Notes: generated from the letters alone by a model not told the origin. A stretch of DNA of 38,937 nucleotides from Andreprevotia lacus DSM 23236 (GCF_900176275.1 NZ_FWXD01000033.1:1-38937); one strand, 5' to 3'. Counted from the stretch's first letter, positions 1-8,790 are shown. Program-made: numbers and translations.

Positions 1-217
1 CGAGTTCTTGAATGCGCCGTTGCTCGGTGGTGAGAGCCTTGCTCTGCGGGGTGATGCCAACTTGTTCCTGCTGCAGCTGGGCCACCCAGCGGCGCATGGC
101 AGTCTCGCCGACGCCCATGGCGGTGCAGGCCTGAGCCACGCTGTAGCCTTGGTTGACCACCAAGGCAGCGGCCTCGGCTTTGAATTCTGACGTAAACGAT
201 CGTCGGGTATTGTTCAT
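1..217 (-). CDS. IS3-family transposase OrfA, N-terminal part (truncated by window edge)
   Basis: The first 72 codons of a small DNA-binding transposase subunit are visible. The protein begins MNNTRRSFTSEFKAEAAALV, followed by GYSVAQACTAMGVGETAMRRW, the helix-turn-helix of IS3-family OrfA proteins (HTH_8/transposase_8 type), and then a region rich in Q and E that would enter the leucine zipper. OrfA binds the terminal repeats and is normally fused by programmed frameshift to OrfB, which would lie beyond the left edge. The ATG at 217-215 is chosen because it precedes the conserved RR-(Y/F)-(T/S)-EFK start of the family. Confidence 0.85.
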   Translation of the reverse strand, partial: MNNTRRSFTSEFKAEAAALVVNQGYSVAQACTAMGVGETAMRRWVAQLQQEQVGITPQSKALTTEQRRIQEL

Positions 218-265
218 CGTGACACCTGTGTGCGGTGGTGTGAGGACCACCTTAGTTGGTGTCCA
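1..265 (-). mobile_element. Left end of an IS3-like insertion sequence (partial)
   Basis: The window opens inside an insertion sequence. Its outer end is placed at about 265 because the reverse strand there reads TGGACACCAACTAAGG, a start typical of IS3-family terminal repeats, and a transposase gene begins 48 bp further in. The rest of the element lies outside the window, so the far repeat and the target duplication cannot be checked. The end lies 20 bp from the first unit of the tandem repeat that starts near 285. Confidence 0.7.
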
Positions 266-284
266 GAATCATTGAACCACATCA

Positions 285-900
285 AAGTCAAACACTTGGG
301 TGCACAACAGCCTCCAAGAGCCTGTGCACCCTCGACCGTCATCTGTGCTTATACCGGCATCAAGCACCCGGCAAAGCCGGGTGCTCACCGTTTGCTGAAG
401 GTGAAACAGCGGCGCCCGTCCGTTTGATCCCACACCCCCCTCCCTCGCCGCCGCGAGGGGGCCTCGCTACGCTCGTCAGCGGCACGAATCGGGTCGTTGC
501 AAGTCAAACACTTGGGTGCACAACAGCCTGTGTACCCTCGACCGTCATCTGTGCTTATACCGGCATCAAGCACCCGGCAAAGCCGGGTACTCACCGTTTG
601 CTGAAGGTAAAACAGCGGCGCCCGTCCGTTTGATCCCACACCCCCCACCCTCGCCGCCGCGTGGGGGCCTCGCTACGCTCGTCAGCGGCACGAATCGGGT
701 CGTTGCAAGTCAAACACTTGGGTGCACAACAGCCTGTGTACCCTCGACCGTCATCTGTGCTTATACCGGCATCAAGCACCCGGCAAAGCCGGGTACTCAC
801 CGTTTGCTGAAGGTAAAACAGCGGCGCCCGTCCGTTTGATCCCACACCCCCCGCCCTCGCCGCCGCGTGGGGGCCTCGCTACGCTCGTCAGTGGCACGAA
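285..900. repeat. Three tandem copies of a ~206-bp palindrome-bearing repeat
   Basis: Units start at 285, 501 and 707. Units 2 and 3 are almost identical with a 206-bp period. Unit 1 has 10 extra bases near 310. Each unit contains a hairpin of the form GCACCCGGC-AAA-GCCGGGT(G/A)C (first copy about 365-385) and a C-rich tract ending in a second dyad (CCCTCGC...GCGAGGG in unit 1). The region between the IS end and the ABC transporter stop holds nothing else. Reading frames across it only reflect the repeat. Related single copies in the opposite orientation occur at 18256-18377 and 36767-36912. Confidence 0.9.
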
Positions 901-927
901 GGCGACCGCAAGCGCTCGGCCGGTTTT

Positions 928-2784
928 TCATGCCGGGACGACTTGCGCCTCTTCCTCGACCTCTTCACCCAGGAAGCCACCGCTCTGATGCGCCCACAGC
1001 CGCGCATACAGGCCGCCACGCGCCAGCAGTTCGGCGTGGTTGCCTTCCTCGACGATCTCGCCCTTGTCGAGCACGATCAGTCGGTCCATGGCGGCAATGG
1101 TGGACAGCCGGTGCGCAATCGCCACCACGGTCTTGCCTTCCATCAGCGTGTACAGGCTGCTCTGGATGGCGGCTTCCACTTCCGAATCGAGCGCGCTGGT
1201 GGCTTCGTCCAGCAGCAGGATGGGCGCGTCCTTCAGCATCACGCGGGCAATGGCAATGCGCTGACGCTGCCCGCCCGACAGCTTCACGCCGCGCTCGCCC
1301 ACGTGGGCTTCGTAACCGCTGCGGCCCTTGGGGTCGGTCAGCTGCTGGATGAACTCGTGCGCCTCGGCGCGCGTGGCGGCAGTCATCATCTCGGCATCGC
1401 TGGCATCCGGCCGGCCATACAGCAGGTTGTCGCGCACCGAGCGGTGCAGCAGCGAAGTGTCCTGCGTGACCATACCCACGTGCGCGCGCAGGCTGTCCTG
1501 CGTGACGTGGGCAATGTCCTGCCCGTCGATCAGGATGCGGCCCTGCTCGACGTCGTAAAAGCGCAGCAGCAGGCTGGTGAGCGTGGACTTGCCCGCGCCC
1601 GAGCGGCCAACCAGCCCGACCTTCTCACCCGGGCGTATGGTCAGGTTGAGCCGGTCGATCACGTTCTGCTTGCCGCCGTAGGCAAAGCTCACGTTCTCGA
1701 AGCGCACTTCGCCTTGTGGTACCTGCAGCGGCTGGGCATCGGCTGCGTCGGTAATCGCAATCGGGCGCGACAGCGTGTTCATGCCGTCCTGCACGGTGCC
1801 GATCTGCTCGAACAGGCTGGCCATTTCCCACATGATCCAGTGCGAAATGCCGTTCAGCCGCAATGCCATCGCCGTAGCCGCGGCTACTGCGCCCACGCCG
1901 ACCTTGCCCTGGCTCCACAGCCACAAGGTTGCGCCGGTGGTTACGGCAATCAGCAGCATGTTGAGCATGTGGTTGACGATCTCGAAGCCGCTGACCAGCC
2001 GCATCTGCCGGTACACCGATTGCATGAATTCCTGCATCGCGCTTTTGACAAAGCCAGCCTCGCGCTGCGCGTGCGAGAACAGTTTGACGGTGACGATATT
2101 GGTATACGCATCGGTCACGCGGCCGGTCATCAGGCTGCGCGCATCGGCCTGCTGCTTGCCGGCCTTGCCCAGCCGGGGCACGAAATACCACACGGCAATG
2201 CCGTACAGCACCAGCCAGCCGATAAAGGGCCAGATCAGTAGCGCATCGAAGTGGCCGACCACCGCCAGCATGGTGATGAAATAGATGGTGACGAACACCA
2301 GGATGTCGCTGAGGATCATCACCGTTTCGCGCACCGCCAGCGCGGTCTGCATCACCTTGGCGGCCACGCGGCCGGCAAACTCGTCCTGATAGAAGCTCAT
2401 GCTCTGGTCGAGCAGGTGGCGGTGGAACAGCCAGCGCAGCCGCATCGGGAAGTTGCCGGCCAGCGCCTGGTATTTACACAAGGACTGCAAGGCAATCAGC
2501 AGCGGGCTGGCCAGCAGGATGCCGCCCAGCAGCAAGAGCTGGCCCTTGTGCTGCGTCCACAACTCGGCAGCCGGCACATGGCTGAGCCAGTCCACCACCG
2601 TGCCCATCATCGAGAACAGCAGTGCCTCGAACGCGCCGATGCCGGCCGTCAGCACGATGACGATGGCAATCATTGCCCGCATGCCGGCCGTGCCGGCCCA
2701 GACAAAGGGCCAGAAGCCGGTGGGCGGCTGTGTGGGGGCGCCATCCGGATAGGGGTTGACGCGGCTTTCAAACCAGTTGAACAC
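928..2784 (-). CDS. ABC exporter, fused permease and ATPase (half-transporter)
   Basis: This 618-aa protein is an ABCB-type (type IV) exporter half-transporter of the inner membrane. It would act as a dimer to expel lipids, peptides or drugs, but the substrate cannot be told from sequence. Residues about 25-330 form the six-helix membrane domain. The C-terminal ATPase shows Walker A (GRSGAGKST, about 393-401), Q-loop near Q441, signature LSGGQRQR at 502, Walker B ILLLDEATSALD at 522 and the H-loop histidine near 558. The tail is acidic (EEVEEEAQ). The start is a GTG at 2784-2782 with GGAA a few bases upstream. Length is normal for the family. It appears monocistronic, with the tandem repeat just beyond its 3' end. 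Confidence 0.93.
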   Translation of the reverse strand: MFNWFESRVNPYPDGAPTQPPTGFWPFVWAGTAGMRAMIAIVIVLTAGIGAFEALLFSMMGTVVDWLSHVPAAELWTQHKGQLLLLGGILLASPLLIALQSLCKYQALAGNFPMRLRWLFHRHLLDQSMSFYQDEFAGRVAAKVMQTALAVRETVMILSDILVFVTIYFITMLAVVGHFDALLIWPFIGWLVLYGIAVWYFVPRLGKAGKQQADARSLMTGRVTDAYTNIVTVKLFSHAQREAGFVKSAMQEFMQSVYRQMRLVSGFEIVNHMLNMLLIAVTTGATLWLWSQGKVGVGAVAAATAMALRLNGISHWIMWEMASLFEQIGTVQDGMNTLSRPIAITDAADAQPLQVPQGEVRFENVSFAYGGKQNVIDRLNLTIRPGEKVGLVGRSGAGKSTLTSLLLRFYDVEQGRILIDGQDIAHVTQDSLRAHVGMVTQDTSLLHRSVRDNLLYGRPDASDAEMMTAATRAEAHEFIQQLTDPKGRSGYEAHVGERGVKLSGGQRQRIAIARVMLKDAPILLLDEATSALDSEVEAAIQSSLYTLMEGKTVVAIAHRLSTIAAMDRLIVLDKGEIVEEGNHAELLARGGLYARLWAHQSGGFLGEEVEEEAQVVPA

Positions 2785-2898
2785 GGCAATTCCTTTTCTA
2801 AAGCGCCGCAGCCGCCCTTGTGGGGCCGCTGGGCGATGTCATGGGCCCTTCATGCGGGCTGTATACATTTCCGCATTCCGATTGGTATGGAATTGTAA

Positions 2899-3006
2899 AT
2901 GGATACCTTGTTGCTGGCCTTGCAGATATTGACGACCCTGTCCGGGCTGATTTTCCTGCTGGGGGCTGGCTGCTTGTTGCGCGCTAACTGGCCGCAGGGC
3001 GCTTGA
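2899..3006 (+). CDS. Possible 35-aa hydrophobic microprotein
   Basis: A short frame starts at ATG 2899, with GGAA 7-10 bases upstream, and encodes 35 residues: a charged start (MDT), a continuous hydrophobic stretch of about 20 residues ([20 protein letters not shown]) and a short tail [10 protein letters not shown]. It would be a single-pass membrane peptide. It lies between the start of the ABC exporter and the end of the DUF808 gene, and its last 23 bp overlap the convergent DUF808 stop. I recognise no family. The hydrophobic pattern favours a real gene, but the length allows chance. Confidence 0.3.
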   Translation: MDTLLLALQILTTLSGLIFLLGAGCLLRANWPQGA

Positions 3007-3910
3007 ACGCACCCAGCAGCTTGCCACCCAGCGCAACGGCCACCAGGCAGGCAGCACCCGCCACCACGCCGAATACGCCATTGAGCAGCGCGCCCACCAC
3101 GCTGCCCAGCGGCAAGGTGCCGGCCAGATGCTCGATGCCATGGTGCAGCGGCGCAATGCCGTGGGTGAGGATGCCGCCACCGACGAGGAACATGGCGGCC
3201 GTGCCGATCACCGTCAAGGCCTTCATCAGATACGGCGCCGACTGCACCAGCACGCGGCCGACGGCACGCAAGCCATTGTTCTTGCTGGTGCGGTCCAGAT
3301 AAAAGCCGATGTCGTCCAGCTTGACGATGCCGGCTACCAGACCATACACGCCGATGGTCATCACCAGGCCAATGCCGGCCAGCACCGCCACCTGTGTCAT
3401 GAACGGTGCGTGTTCGACGGTGCCCAGCGCAATCACGATGATCTCGGCCGACAGGATGAAGTCGGTGCGTATCGCGCCCTTGATCTTCTCTTTTTCATAC
3501 GCCACCAGATCGATGGCGGGATCGGCTGCTGCGGCCACCACGGCCGCCTCGTCGGCTTCGTCTTCAGCATGATGCGGGCCGTACTTGTGCCACAGCTTTT
3601 CGAAGCCCTCGAAGCACAGATAAGCGCCACCCACCATCAGCAAGGGCGTGATGGCCCACGGGATGAAGGCGCTGATCAGCAGCGCCGCCGGCACCAGGAT
3701 CACCTTGTTGCGCAGCGACCCGAGGCCCACGGCCCACACCACCGGCAGCTCGCGCTCGGCGCGCACCCCAGACACCTGCTCGGCATTCAGCGCCAGATCG
3801 TCGCCCAGCACGCCGGCGGTTTTCTTGGCGGCGACCTTGGTCATCAGCGCCACATCGTCGAGTACGGCGGCAATGTCATCGAGCAATACCAGCAGGCTGC
3901 TACCGGCCAT
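2984..3910 (-). CDS. DUF808 family inner-membrane protein (YedI-like)
   Basis: This is a 308-aa polytopic membrane protein of the DUF808 family, to which E. coli YedI belongs. The family's function is unknown. The hallmark N-terminus [21 protein letters not shown] and the motif [18 protein letters not shown] are present, followed by hydrophobic segments near residues 70-105, 150-190, 220-250 and 275-300. A charged loop rich in D, E and A (about 115-135) separates them. Length matches the family. The gene is divergent from the S4-domain gene with 155 bp between them. Its stop overlaps a possible small ORF on the other strand. Confidence 0.92.
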   Translation of the reverse strand: MAGSSLLVLLDDIAAVLDDVALMTKVAAKKTAGVLGDDLALNAEQVSGVRAERELPVVWAVGLGSLRNKVILVPAALLISAFIPWAITPLLMVGGAYLCFEGFEKLWHKYGPHHAEDEADEAAVVAAAADPAIDLVAYEKEKIKGAIRTDFILSAEIIVIALGTVEHAPFMTQVAVLAGIGLVMTIGVYGLVAGIVKLDDIGFYLDRTSKNNGLRAVGRVLVQSAPYLMKALTVIGTAAMFLVGGGILTHGIAPLHHGIEHLAGTLPLGSVVGALLNGVFGVVAGAACLVAVALGGKLLGAFKRPAAS

Positions 3911-4065
3911 GATGGGGAAATCCTTGTGTACAGTGAGTATGTATCTGCCAGCTTTCTATGTTGTGCCGGCAATGAAAGATTGATTCTAGCTCAGCCACGC
4001 ATGCAGTTGGGCGCATCTTGCCCCTGCCACTGGTAGGATGACGTTTTGCCCCATTGTGTACTGCC

Positions 4066-4293
4066 ATGCAAATCCTCGAAGTCGAAATCTCTACCGAATA
4101 CATTCCCCTCAATGACCTGCTGAAAATCGTCGGCGTGGTCGACAGCGGCGGCGCCGGCAAGGCGCTGGTCGCCAGCGGCGTCGTCAGCGTCAACGGCGCG
4201 CAGGAGCTGCGCAAGACCAACAAGATTTACCCCGGTTTTGTGGTGCACGTGGCGGACGAAGTGGAAATCCGCGTCGTCGCCGAAGCGGCCTGA
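4066..4293 (+). CDS. Small S4-domain RNA-binding protein (YbcJ-like)
   Basis: This 75-aa protein is essentially one S4 domain (about residues 12-70) and resembles E. coli YbcJ and other free-standing S4 proteins thought to bind structured RNA. The sequence shows LNDLLKIVGVVDSGGAGKAL, then VSVNGAQELRKTNKIYPG, the loop pair that forms the S4 RNA-binding surface. ATG 4066 is preferred over an in-frame TTG at 4054 because it gives the usual length. No strong Shine-Dalgarno is visible (AGGATG lies about 25 bases upstream). The next gene starts 9 bp downstream, so the two are probably cotranscribed. Confidence 0.85.
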   Translation: MQILEVEISTEYIPLNDLLKIVGVVDSGGAGKALVASGVVSVNGAQELRKTNKIYPGFVVHVADEVEIRVVAEAA

Positions 4294-4302
4294 TCCAGCG
4301 GC

Positions 4303-5250
4303 ATGAACGCCCCGCACAGCCCCGAGGCACGCTGGCAGCTGTTGCAAGGCAGCCCGACCTTGACCGCATTGGCCGAGGCCTGCCCGCAGGAATGGGCCGC
4401 GGTGCGCGCCGAGCTGGCCGAGGTATTTGCGCGGCGCGATGCCGAGGAAATCCGCCGGCTGATCGCCAGCCATAGCCAGCTGGCCGGCCGGGGCGAGCGA
4501 TTTTTGTCCGGCGAGCGCGATGGCCGCGCTTTTGCCTTATTCGTCAGCGAGCAGGCCCGCCAGCGGCTGACCGGGCTGGCACTGCGCCAGTACGCGTTCT
4601 CTACCGCCACTGGCGTCAAGCAGGGCAAGGTGCGCTTCAACCTGTTCAACGGCTGGATTGCGCAGCGGCTGTTGTTCAAGCACGGGCTGGAGCGCAAGCC
4701 GGTGAGTCTGCGCGCCTTCCGCCTGCTGTGGCCGCTGCTCACGCAAAAACGGCTGCTGATGCCGCTGGTGGAAACGCGCGGCATCTACTGCTTTTACAGC
4801 CGCGAGCTGATTGCCGCACTGGCCAGCCTGATTGCCGGCCGCAGCGCCATTGAAGTGGCGGCTGGTGACGGCACCTTGGCGCGCTTTCTCACCGAACACG
4901 GCACGCCCGTGCAGGCGTCCGACGACCAGAGCTGGCACAAGGCAGTGAACTACCCGGCCGATGTGGAAAACAGCGATGCCATCGCCGCGATCCAGCGCCA
5001 CCAGCCGCAGGTGGTGCTGTGCTCGTGGCCGCCGGCCGGCAATCGCTTCGAGCGGCAGATATTCCGCCAGCGCAGCGTGCAGACCTATATCGTGATTGGT
5101 AGCCGCTCGCGCTTCCTCACCGGCAACTGGGCCGATTACGAAGCACAAACCGCGTTCGACATCACCGAGCGCAGCAACCTGGGCGCGCTGGTGCTGCCGC
5201 CCGAGCTGCAGGCGGGGGTGTGGGTGTTTCAGCGCAAGGCCGGGGCGTAG
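4303..5250 (+). CDS. Putative class I SAM-dependent methyltransferase-like protein
   Basis: This is a 315-aa cytoplasmic protein. The C-terminal half has a methyltransferase-like Rossmann signature: AIEVAAGDGTLARFL (about 182-196) resembles motif I, the acidic D207/D208 could hold the SAM ribose, and VVLCSWPPAGN (237-247) sits where motif IV usually lies. The N-terminal 150 residues are helical and basic (QKRLL, KHGLERKP) and match nothing I know, so they may bind nucleic acid or another substrate. It follows the S4 gene by 9 bp, which hints at an RNA-related role, but the substrate is unknown. The motif IV variant CSWPP is unusual. The fold is inferred, and the enzymatic activity is not certain. 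Confidence 0.6.
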   Translation: MNAPHSPEARWQLLQGSPTLTALAEACPQEWAAVRAELAEVFARRDAEEIRRLIASHSQLAGRGERFLSGERDGRAFALFVSEQARQRLTGLALRQYAFSTATGVKQGKVRFNLFNGWIAQRLLFKHGLERKPVSLRAFRLLWPLLTQKRLLMPLVETRGIYCFYSRELIAALASLIAGRSAIEVAAGDGTLARFLTEHGTPVQASDDQSWHKAVNYPADVENSDAIAAIQRHQPQVVLCSWPPAGNRFERQIFRQRSVQTYIVIGSRSRFLTGNWADYEAQTAFDITERSNLGALVLPPELQAGVWVFQRKAGA

Positions 5251-5255
5251 CGCCG

Positions 5256-5277
5256 CTAGCAAAACCCTGCTGGCGGC
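5256..5277 (+). repeat. Short dispersed motif, copy 1
   Basis: The 22 bases here differ from 10184-10205 at only two positions (core GCAAAACC-C/G-TGCTGGCGGC). Both copies lie in the same orientation, in short intergenic stretches just after or beside genes. They may be remnants of a dispersed intergenic repeat. Two copies of this length could still be coincidence. Confidence 0.35.
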
Positions 5278-5466
5278 GTTGTACTCGCCAACCGTGCGCA
5301 GGCAATCTGCGCCGTCACCTGTACGCATATTGATACATTTCTGCGAGAATCCGGACACCGTTCTGCCAGCCCTTGGCATGCCTTGCAGGCCCGCCGAAGA
5401 AGCCCGGCGCGGGCAGCAAGGCATGCCGGCGCAGATCAAATCCATTATTTTTCCTGCGAGTTGAAC

Positions 5467-7110
5467 ATGCATTTCAAAGCAATGACGCTGCCGGTAGCCC
5501 TTGTGCTGGCACTATCACTGGCATCATGCGGTGGTGGTGGTGGTGGTGGCAGCAGCAGCACGCCCAGCAATCAGGTCACGCCGGTACCCGGCCAGGATCC
5601 CAATGCGGCGCTTTCGTTTTCGCCATCCACACTCTCGGTCGATCTGCCGTTTTCCGGCGATTCGACCACGCTCTCGACGGTTGCCACGCTGAAAACGGCC
5701 ATTACCGGCGCGTTGTATATTCTGGTTACCGAACCCAACGGCATTATTGAGCCCAATATCCCTGCCTTGAAAAATGCAGATGGGACCTATCGGGCTACCG
5801 TGACCACTCGGGCCTCCCTGAAACCCGGTAACCATACGGGAACAATCAAGATCCAGCTGTGCAAGGACGACAAATGCGCAAGTGAATACCCGGGTTCGCC
5901 GGCGTATCTTCCCATTTCCGTCAATATCGCCGGCAAGCAGGAGCCTCTTGTGCCCTGGAATGGTGTCGCGGACTGGACGACTACGCAAGGCAACAATGCG
6001 CACAACGGCTATGTGCCGGTAACGCTGGACCCCAAGCAATTTTCACCGCGCTGGCGTCTGAATAAGTCCTATCAGTATGACTATCGGGTGTACGACAAGA
6101 TCATCACGTCAGGTAACAGTGCTGTGCTTTATCAGGATAAGACCCTTACCAGCATCAATATTGATGATGGTTCCCTGAGATGGACGGCTTTGCCTAATTC
6201 TGGGTCGTACTCATTCTTTGGCTTGCCTGCGATTGCAGACAATAAATTGTATCTGACCTCGCGCAACACTTCGGTGCTTGTCTATAACCTTGTCGATTCT
6301 CAGCGGCTCATCGAGACGAAGCAAGCTAACTATGCTTATGGCACGCCGCAATATGCGCCAGTGATTGATGACAATCTCATCTACAGCGTAGCGGATTACC
6401 TGAACGGTGTTCCTGACTACACGAGCTATCTCTACGGCTACAACAAAAATGGCGGTATTCAGTGGAAAACGCCAATCAACAAGTATTTCTACGGCACACC
6501 AGCGGTAGATCGCGCAAATGTCTATGTGTACGCTGGTCTGGATACGGGCGGTTCTGCACTATCCGTGCTGAGCAAAAAGTATGGCGCCGTGCTCAGAAAG
6601 TTTCCTGATACCGCTGGCACGATCACCGGGAGTTTCCCGGCTCCCGGCATTCCCGTCTTGGGCAGCATGAATGATGTTATCGTAATCAACTCGCGCGATT
6701 TCCAGAATAATCCGCAAAATGCCTTGGTTAGCTTTGATATCGACAACGGCGTAAATTGGGTACGGCGCGGGCAGTTTGTGCAAGATCCGGTGGTGGGAGG
6801 CGGTGTCATTTACGTTGCCAGCGTGGGACCTCACCAAATTACGGCCTATGACGAAAAGACCGGGAACACGCTCTGGTCTTGGCAACCGCCCAAAGATGAT
6901 ACAACGGCGGTGTTTGGCAACCTGATCGTCACCAACAACATGCTGTTCTTGTCGACTGAAAAGCGCATTTACGGTCTGGATCTGGCAAGCCGAAGCACGG
7001 CATGGACTTATGACGCTGCTGGGTATTTGACCATTGCTGCCAATGGCACCTTGTTGGTTGCCGGCACCGCAGCCAATGCGGGTACTTTGCTGGCATTCAA
7101 TCTGAAGTAG
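5467..7110 (+). CDS. Lipoprotein with Ig-like domain and PQQ-type beta-propeller
   Basis: This is a 547-aa predicted outer-membrane or periplasmic lipoprotein. The signal peptide ends in the lipobox LASC (Cys 21), followed by seven glycines and a Ser/Thr linker. The glycine run is encoded by six GGT codons and a GGC. Residues about 45-155 look like a beta-sandwich (FSPSTLSVDLPFSGDS...YLPISVNIAG). From about 165 on, the sequence has repeated PQQ-like blades: DDGSLRWTA, GGIQWKTPI, DNGVNWVRR, EKTGNTLWSW, SRSTAWTYD. Such propellers scaffold protein contacts (BamB is an example) or bind PQQ, and no quinoprotein catalytic residues are evident. ATG 5467 is chosen because it gives a proper signal peptide. 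GC is visibly lower than in the neighbours, which suggests an accessory gene. Confidence 0.82.
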   Translation: MHFKAMTLPVALVLALSLASCGGGGGGGSSSTPSNQVTPVPGQDPNAALSFSPSTLSVDLPFSGDSTTLSTVATLKTAITGALYILVTEPNGIIEPNIPALKNADGTYRATVTTRASLKPGNHTGTIKIQLCKDDKCASEYPGSPAYLPISVNIAGKQEPLVPWNGVADWTTTQGNNAHNGYVPVTLDPKQFSPRWRLNKSYQYDYRVYDKIITSGNSAVLYQDKTLTSINIDDGSLRWTALPNSGSYSFFGLPAIADNKLYLTSRNTSVLVYNLVDSQRLIETKQANYAYGTPQYAPVIDDNLIYSVADYLNGVPDYTSYLYGYNKNGGIQWKTPINKYFYGTPAVDRANVYVYAGLDTGGSALSVLSKKYGAVLRKFPDTAGTITGSFPAPGIPVLGSMNDVIVINSRDFQNNPQNALVSFDIDNGVNWVRRGQFVQDPVVGGGVIYVASVGPHQITAYDEKTGNTLWSWQPPKDDTTAVFGNLIVTNNMLFLSTEKRIYGLDLASRSTAWTYDAAGYLTIAANGTLLVAGTAANAGTLLAFNLK

Positions 7111-7117
7111 CCTGAGC

Positions 7118-7151
7118 GGTAATGGCAATCACCCCTGTGATTGCCATTACC
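7118..7151 (+). terminator. 15-bp perfect stem-loop after the lipoprotein gene
   Basis: GGTAATGGCAATCAC and its exact complement flank a 4-base loop (CCCT), starting 7 bp after the lipoprotein stop. The stem is strong, but it is not followed by a T-run on either strand. It may be a bidirectional terminator or an mRNA-stabilising hairpin between this gene and the convergent peptidase gene. Confidence 0.6.
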
Positions 7152-7233
7152 ACAAGGCCAGCCGCGCTGATGCGATCCAGCACGGCGCGGCTGAGGCGGC
7201 GACTCAGGCAGCAAGCGCTCAGGTGCTTGGAAT

Positions 7234-7725
7234 TCAACCGCACTCCTTCCACGTCAACCACACCCGCAAATCAAACTCCAGCTGGTGATAATCCGGCTCC
7301 ATATGGCAGCACAGCAGGTAGAAGGCCTTGTTGTGGTCCTTTTCCTTCAGGTGCGCCAGCTCGTGCACGGTGATCATGCTGAGGAACTCGGCCGGCGCGG
7401 TGCGGAACAGGCTGGCAATGCGGATCTCGTTCTTGCGCTTGAGCTTGTTGCCTTGCACGCGTGAGGCAAAGGTATTGCTGCCCAGGGTGCCGCCGATCAG
7501 GTCGAGCTGGTTGTCGTACAGCACCTTGCTCAACGGTGGCGCGTTTTTCAGGTAGCGCTGCTTGAGTTCGTTCACGTAGTCATACAGTGCACTGTCGGTC
7601 TGCACGGTATTGGGCTGAGGATAGCGGCGCGTCAGCGCCGCGCCCAGCTCGTTGCGGGCCAGCAGTTGCTGTACTTGTACTTGCAGGTGCTCGGGGTAGG
7701 CGGCAAGGTATTTGAGTGGGGCCAT
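7234..7725 (-). CDS. YgjP-like (M48-type) metallopeptidase
   Basis: This 163-aa protein belongs to the YgjP/DUF45-type zinc peptidases. The zinc site HELAH is at residues 121-125, followed by LKEKDHNKAFYLL, where H131 is the probable third ligand, as in the family. The C-terminal block (YHQLEFDLRVWLTW) is also typical. No signal peptide is visible, so it should act in the cytoplasm. The substrate is unknown. It is divergent from a second zincin gene at 7810, with 84 bp for both promoters. Confidence 0.85.
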   Translation of the reverse strand: MAPLKYLAAYPEHLQVQVQQLLARNELGAALTRRYPQPNTVQTDSALYDYVNELKQRYLKNAPPLSKVLYDNQLDLIGGTLGSNTFASRVQGNKLKRKNEIRIASLFRTAPAEFLSMITVHELAHLKEKDHNKAFYLLCCHMEPDYHQLEFDLRVWLTWKECG

Positions 7726-7809
7726 GGCTGGATTGTAAATCGGCAGTGCAGATGCCAGCCTGCGAAATTTGCGTTATAACCCCAAGCGTTCTGCAAGCAA
7801 TGAGACAGC

Positions 7810-8772
7810 ATGGGACTTCTAGCATTGTTCAAGCGCAAACCGCCTGCGTCTGCGCCTCAACCCCCACAGCTCACCCTGCCGCCCGATGTGCTACCCATCT
7901 ATGGCGATGAACTGGGGTTTCCGCGTCCGGACTGGCGTCATTTCCAGGGCTGGCTCGCCGGGCAGCCGCTGGCCGAGCAGGCTGCGTGGTATGGCGCGGC
8001 CAATCATCACTGGCTGAGCGAGTGGCAGGCGCTGGCCGGTGGCAGCATGGCCATCGCCAGCTCGCCACGCTTTCTGCTGTTTTATCCGCAGGGGCTGCCG
8101 GAGCGCACTTCCGCTTACTTCGACGTGCTTGAATCACTGACCACGCGCCTGCTGCAATTGCTGCCAGGTCTGGCCGAGCCGCCCAGTGGGCAAATGTCGG
8201 TGCTGGTGTTTGGCAGCCCGGCCGATTATCACGATTACAGCGCATACTATTACCCGGACTTCGGCGCATACGGTTTGTCCGGCGGCATGTTCTTGTATGA
8301 GGGCGCCGGGCACATTGCCCTGCCCTATCATGGCTTCCACGTGGTCGAACCGGTGCTGGCGCATGAGCTGACGCACGCCATGCTGCGCAAGCGCCGCTTG
8401 CCGCGCTGGCTGGACGAAGGGCTGGCGGTTACGTTCGAGCAGCTGTGCTACCCGGTGCGGCCGCAGCAAACCCCGTTCGAGCAGCAACGCAGCCATCAGG
8501 CACTGTGGACTGCCGAAACCATCCAGCGCTTCTGGTCGGGCGAGAGTTTTTCTGCGCCGGATGAATACCAGTCGCACAGTTACGAGCTGGCACAGGTGCT
8601 GGTGGGTGGACTTTCGCGCGAGCGGGCGCGCTTTCTGGCCTTTGCCGGCGATGCCCGGCGTGCCGATGCCGGTGCGAGTGCCTGTCAGACGCATCTGGGC
8701 GTCAGCCTGAGCGAGGCCGTCGCCGCCTATCTGGGCGAGGGCGACTGGGGCCCGCGTACCGCTTCCAATTGA
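7810..8772 (+). CDS. Peptidase MA-like gluzincin (HELTH zinc protein)
   Basis: A 320-aa protein. The catalytic signature HELTH at 185-189 (E186 as base) is followed by LPRWLDEGLA, where E203 would be the third zinc ligand. This is the arrangement of peptidase MA-like and DUF1570-type gluzincins. Residues 1-30 are basic then proline-rich, without a clear signal peptide. Residues 125-175 (VLVFGSPADYHDYS...GGMFLYEG) match the domain's N-terminal sheet. The C-terminal third (SHSYELAQVLVGGLSRERA) resembles the helical end of such domains. The flavin reductase gene follows after 18 bp and is probably cotranscribed. The substrate is unknown. Confidence 0.75.
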   Translation: MGLLALFKRKPPASAPQPPQLTLPPDVLPIYGDELGFPRPDWRHFQGWLAGQPLAEQAAWYGAANHHWLSEWQALAGGSMAIASSPRFLLFYPQGLPERTSAYFDVLESLTTRLLQLLPGLAEPPSGQMSVLVFGSPADYHDYSAYYYPDFGAYGLSGGMFLYEGAGHIALPYHGFHVVEPVLAHELTHAMLRKRRLPRWLDEGLAVTFEQLCYPVRPQQTPFEQQRSHQALWTAETIQRFWSGESFSAPDEYQSHSYELAQVLVGGLSRERARFLAFAGDARRADAGASACQTHLGVSLSEAVAAYLGEGDWGPRTASN

Positions 8773-8790
8773 TAAACGAGCCTGTACAAC

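Noticed and set aside
285-900. CRISPR array
   Set aside because: The repeats are about 206 bp long and abut one another, without short repeats alternating with unique spacers. No cas gene is in the window.
5529-5560. Phase-variable repeat tract in the lipoprotein gene
   Set aside because: The unit is a triplet (GGT), so length changes only alter glycine number and cannot switch the frame.
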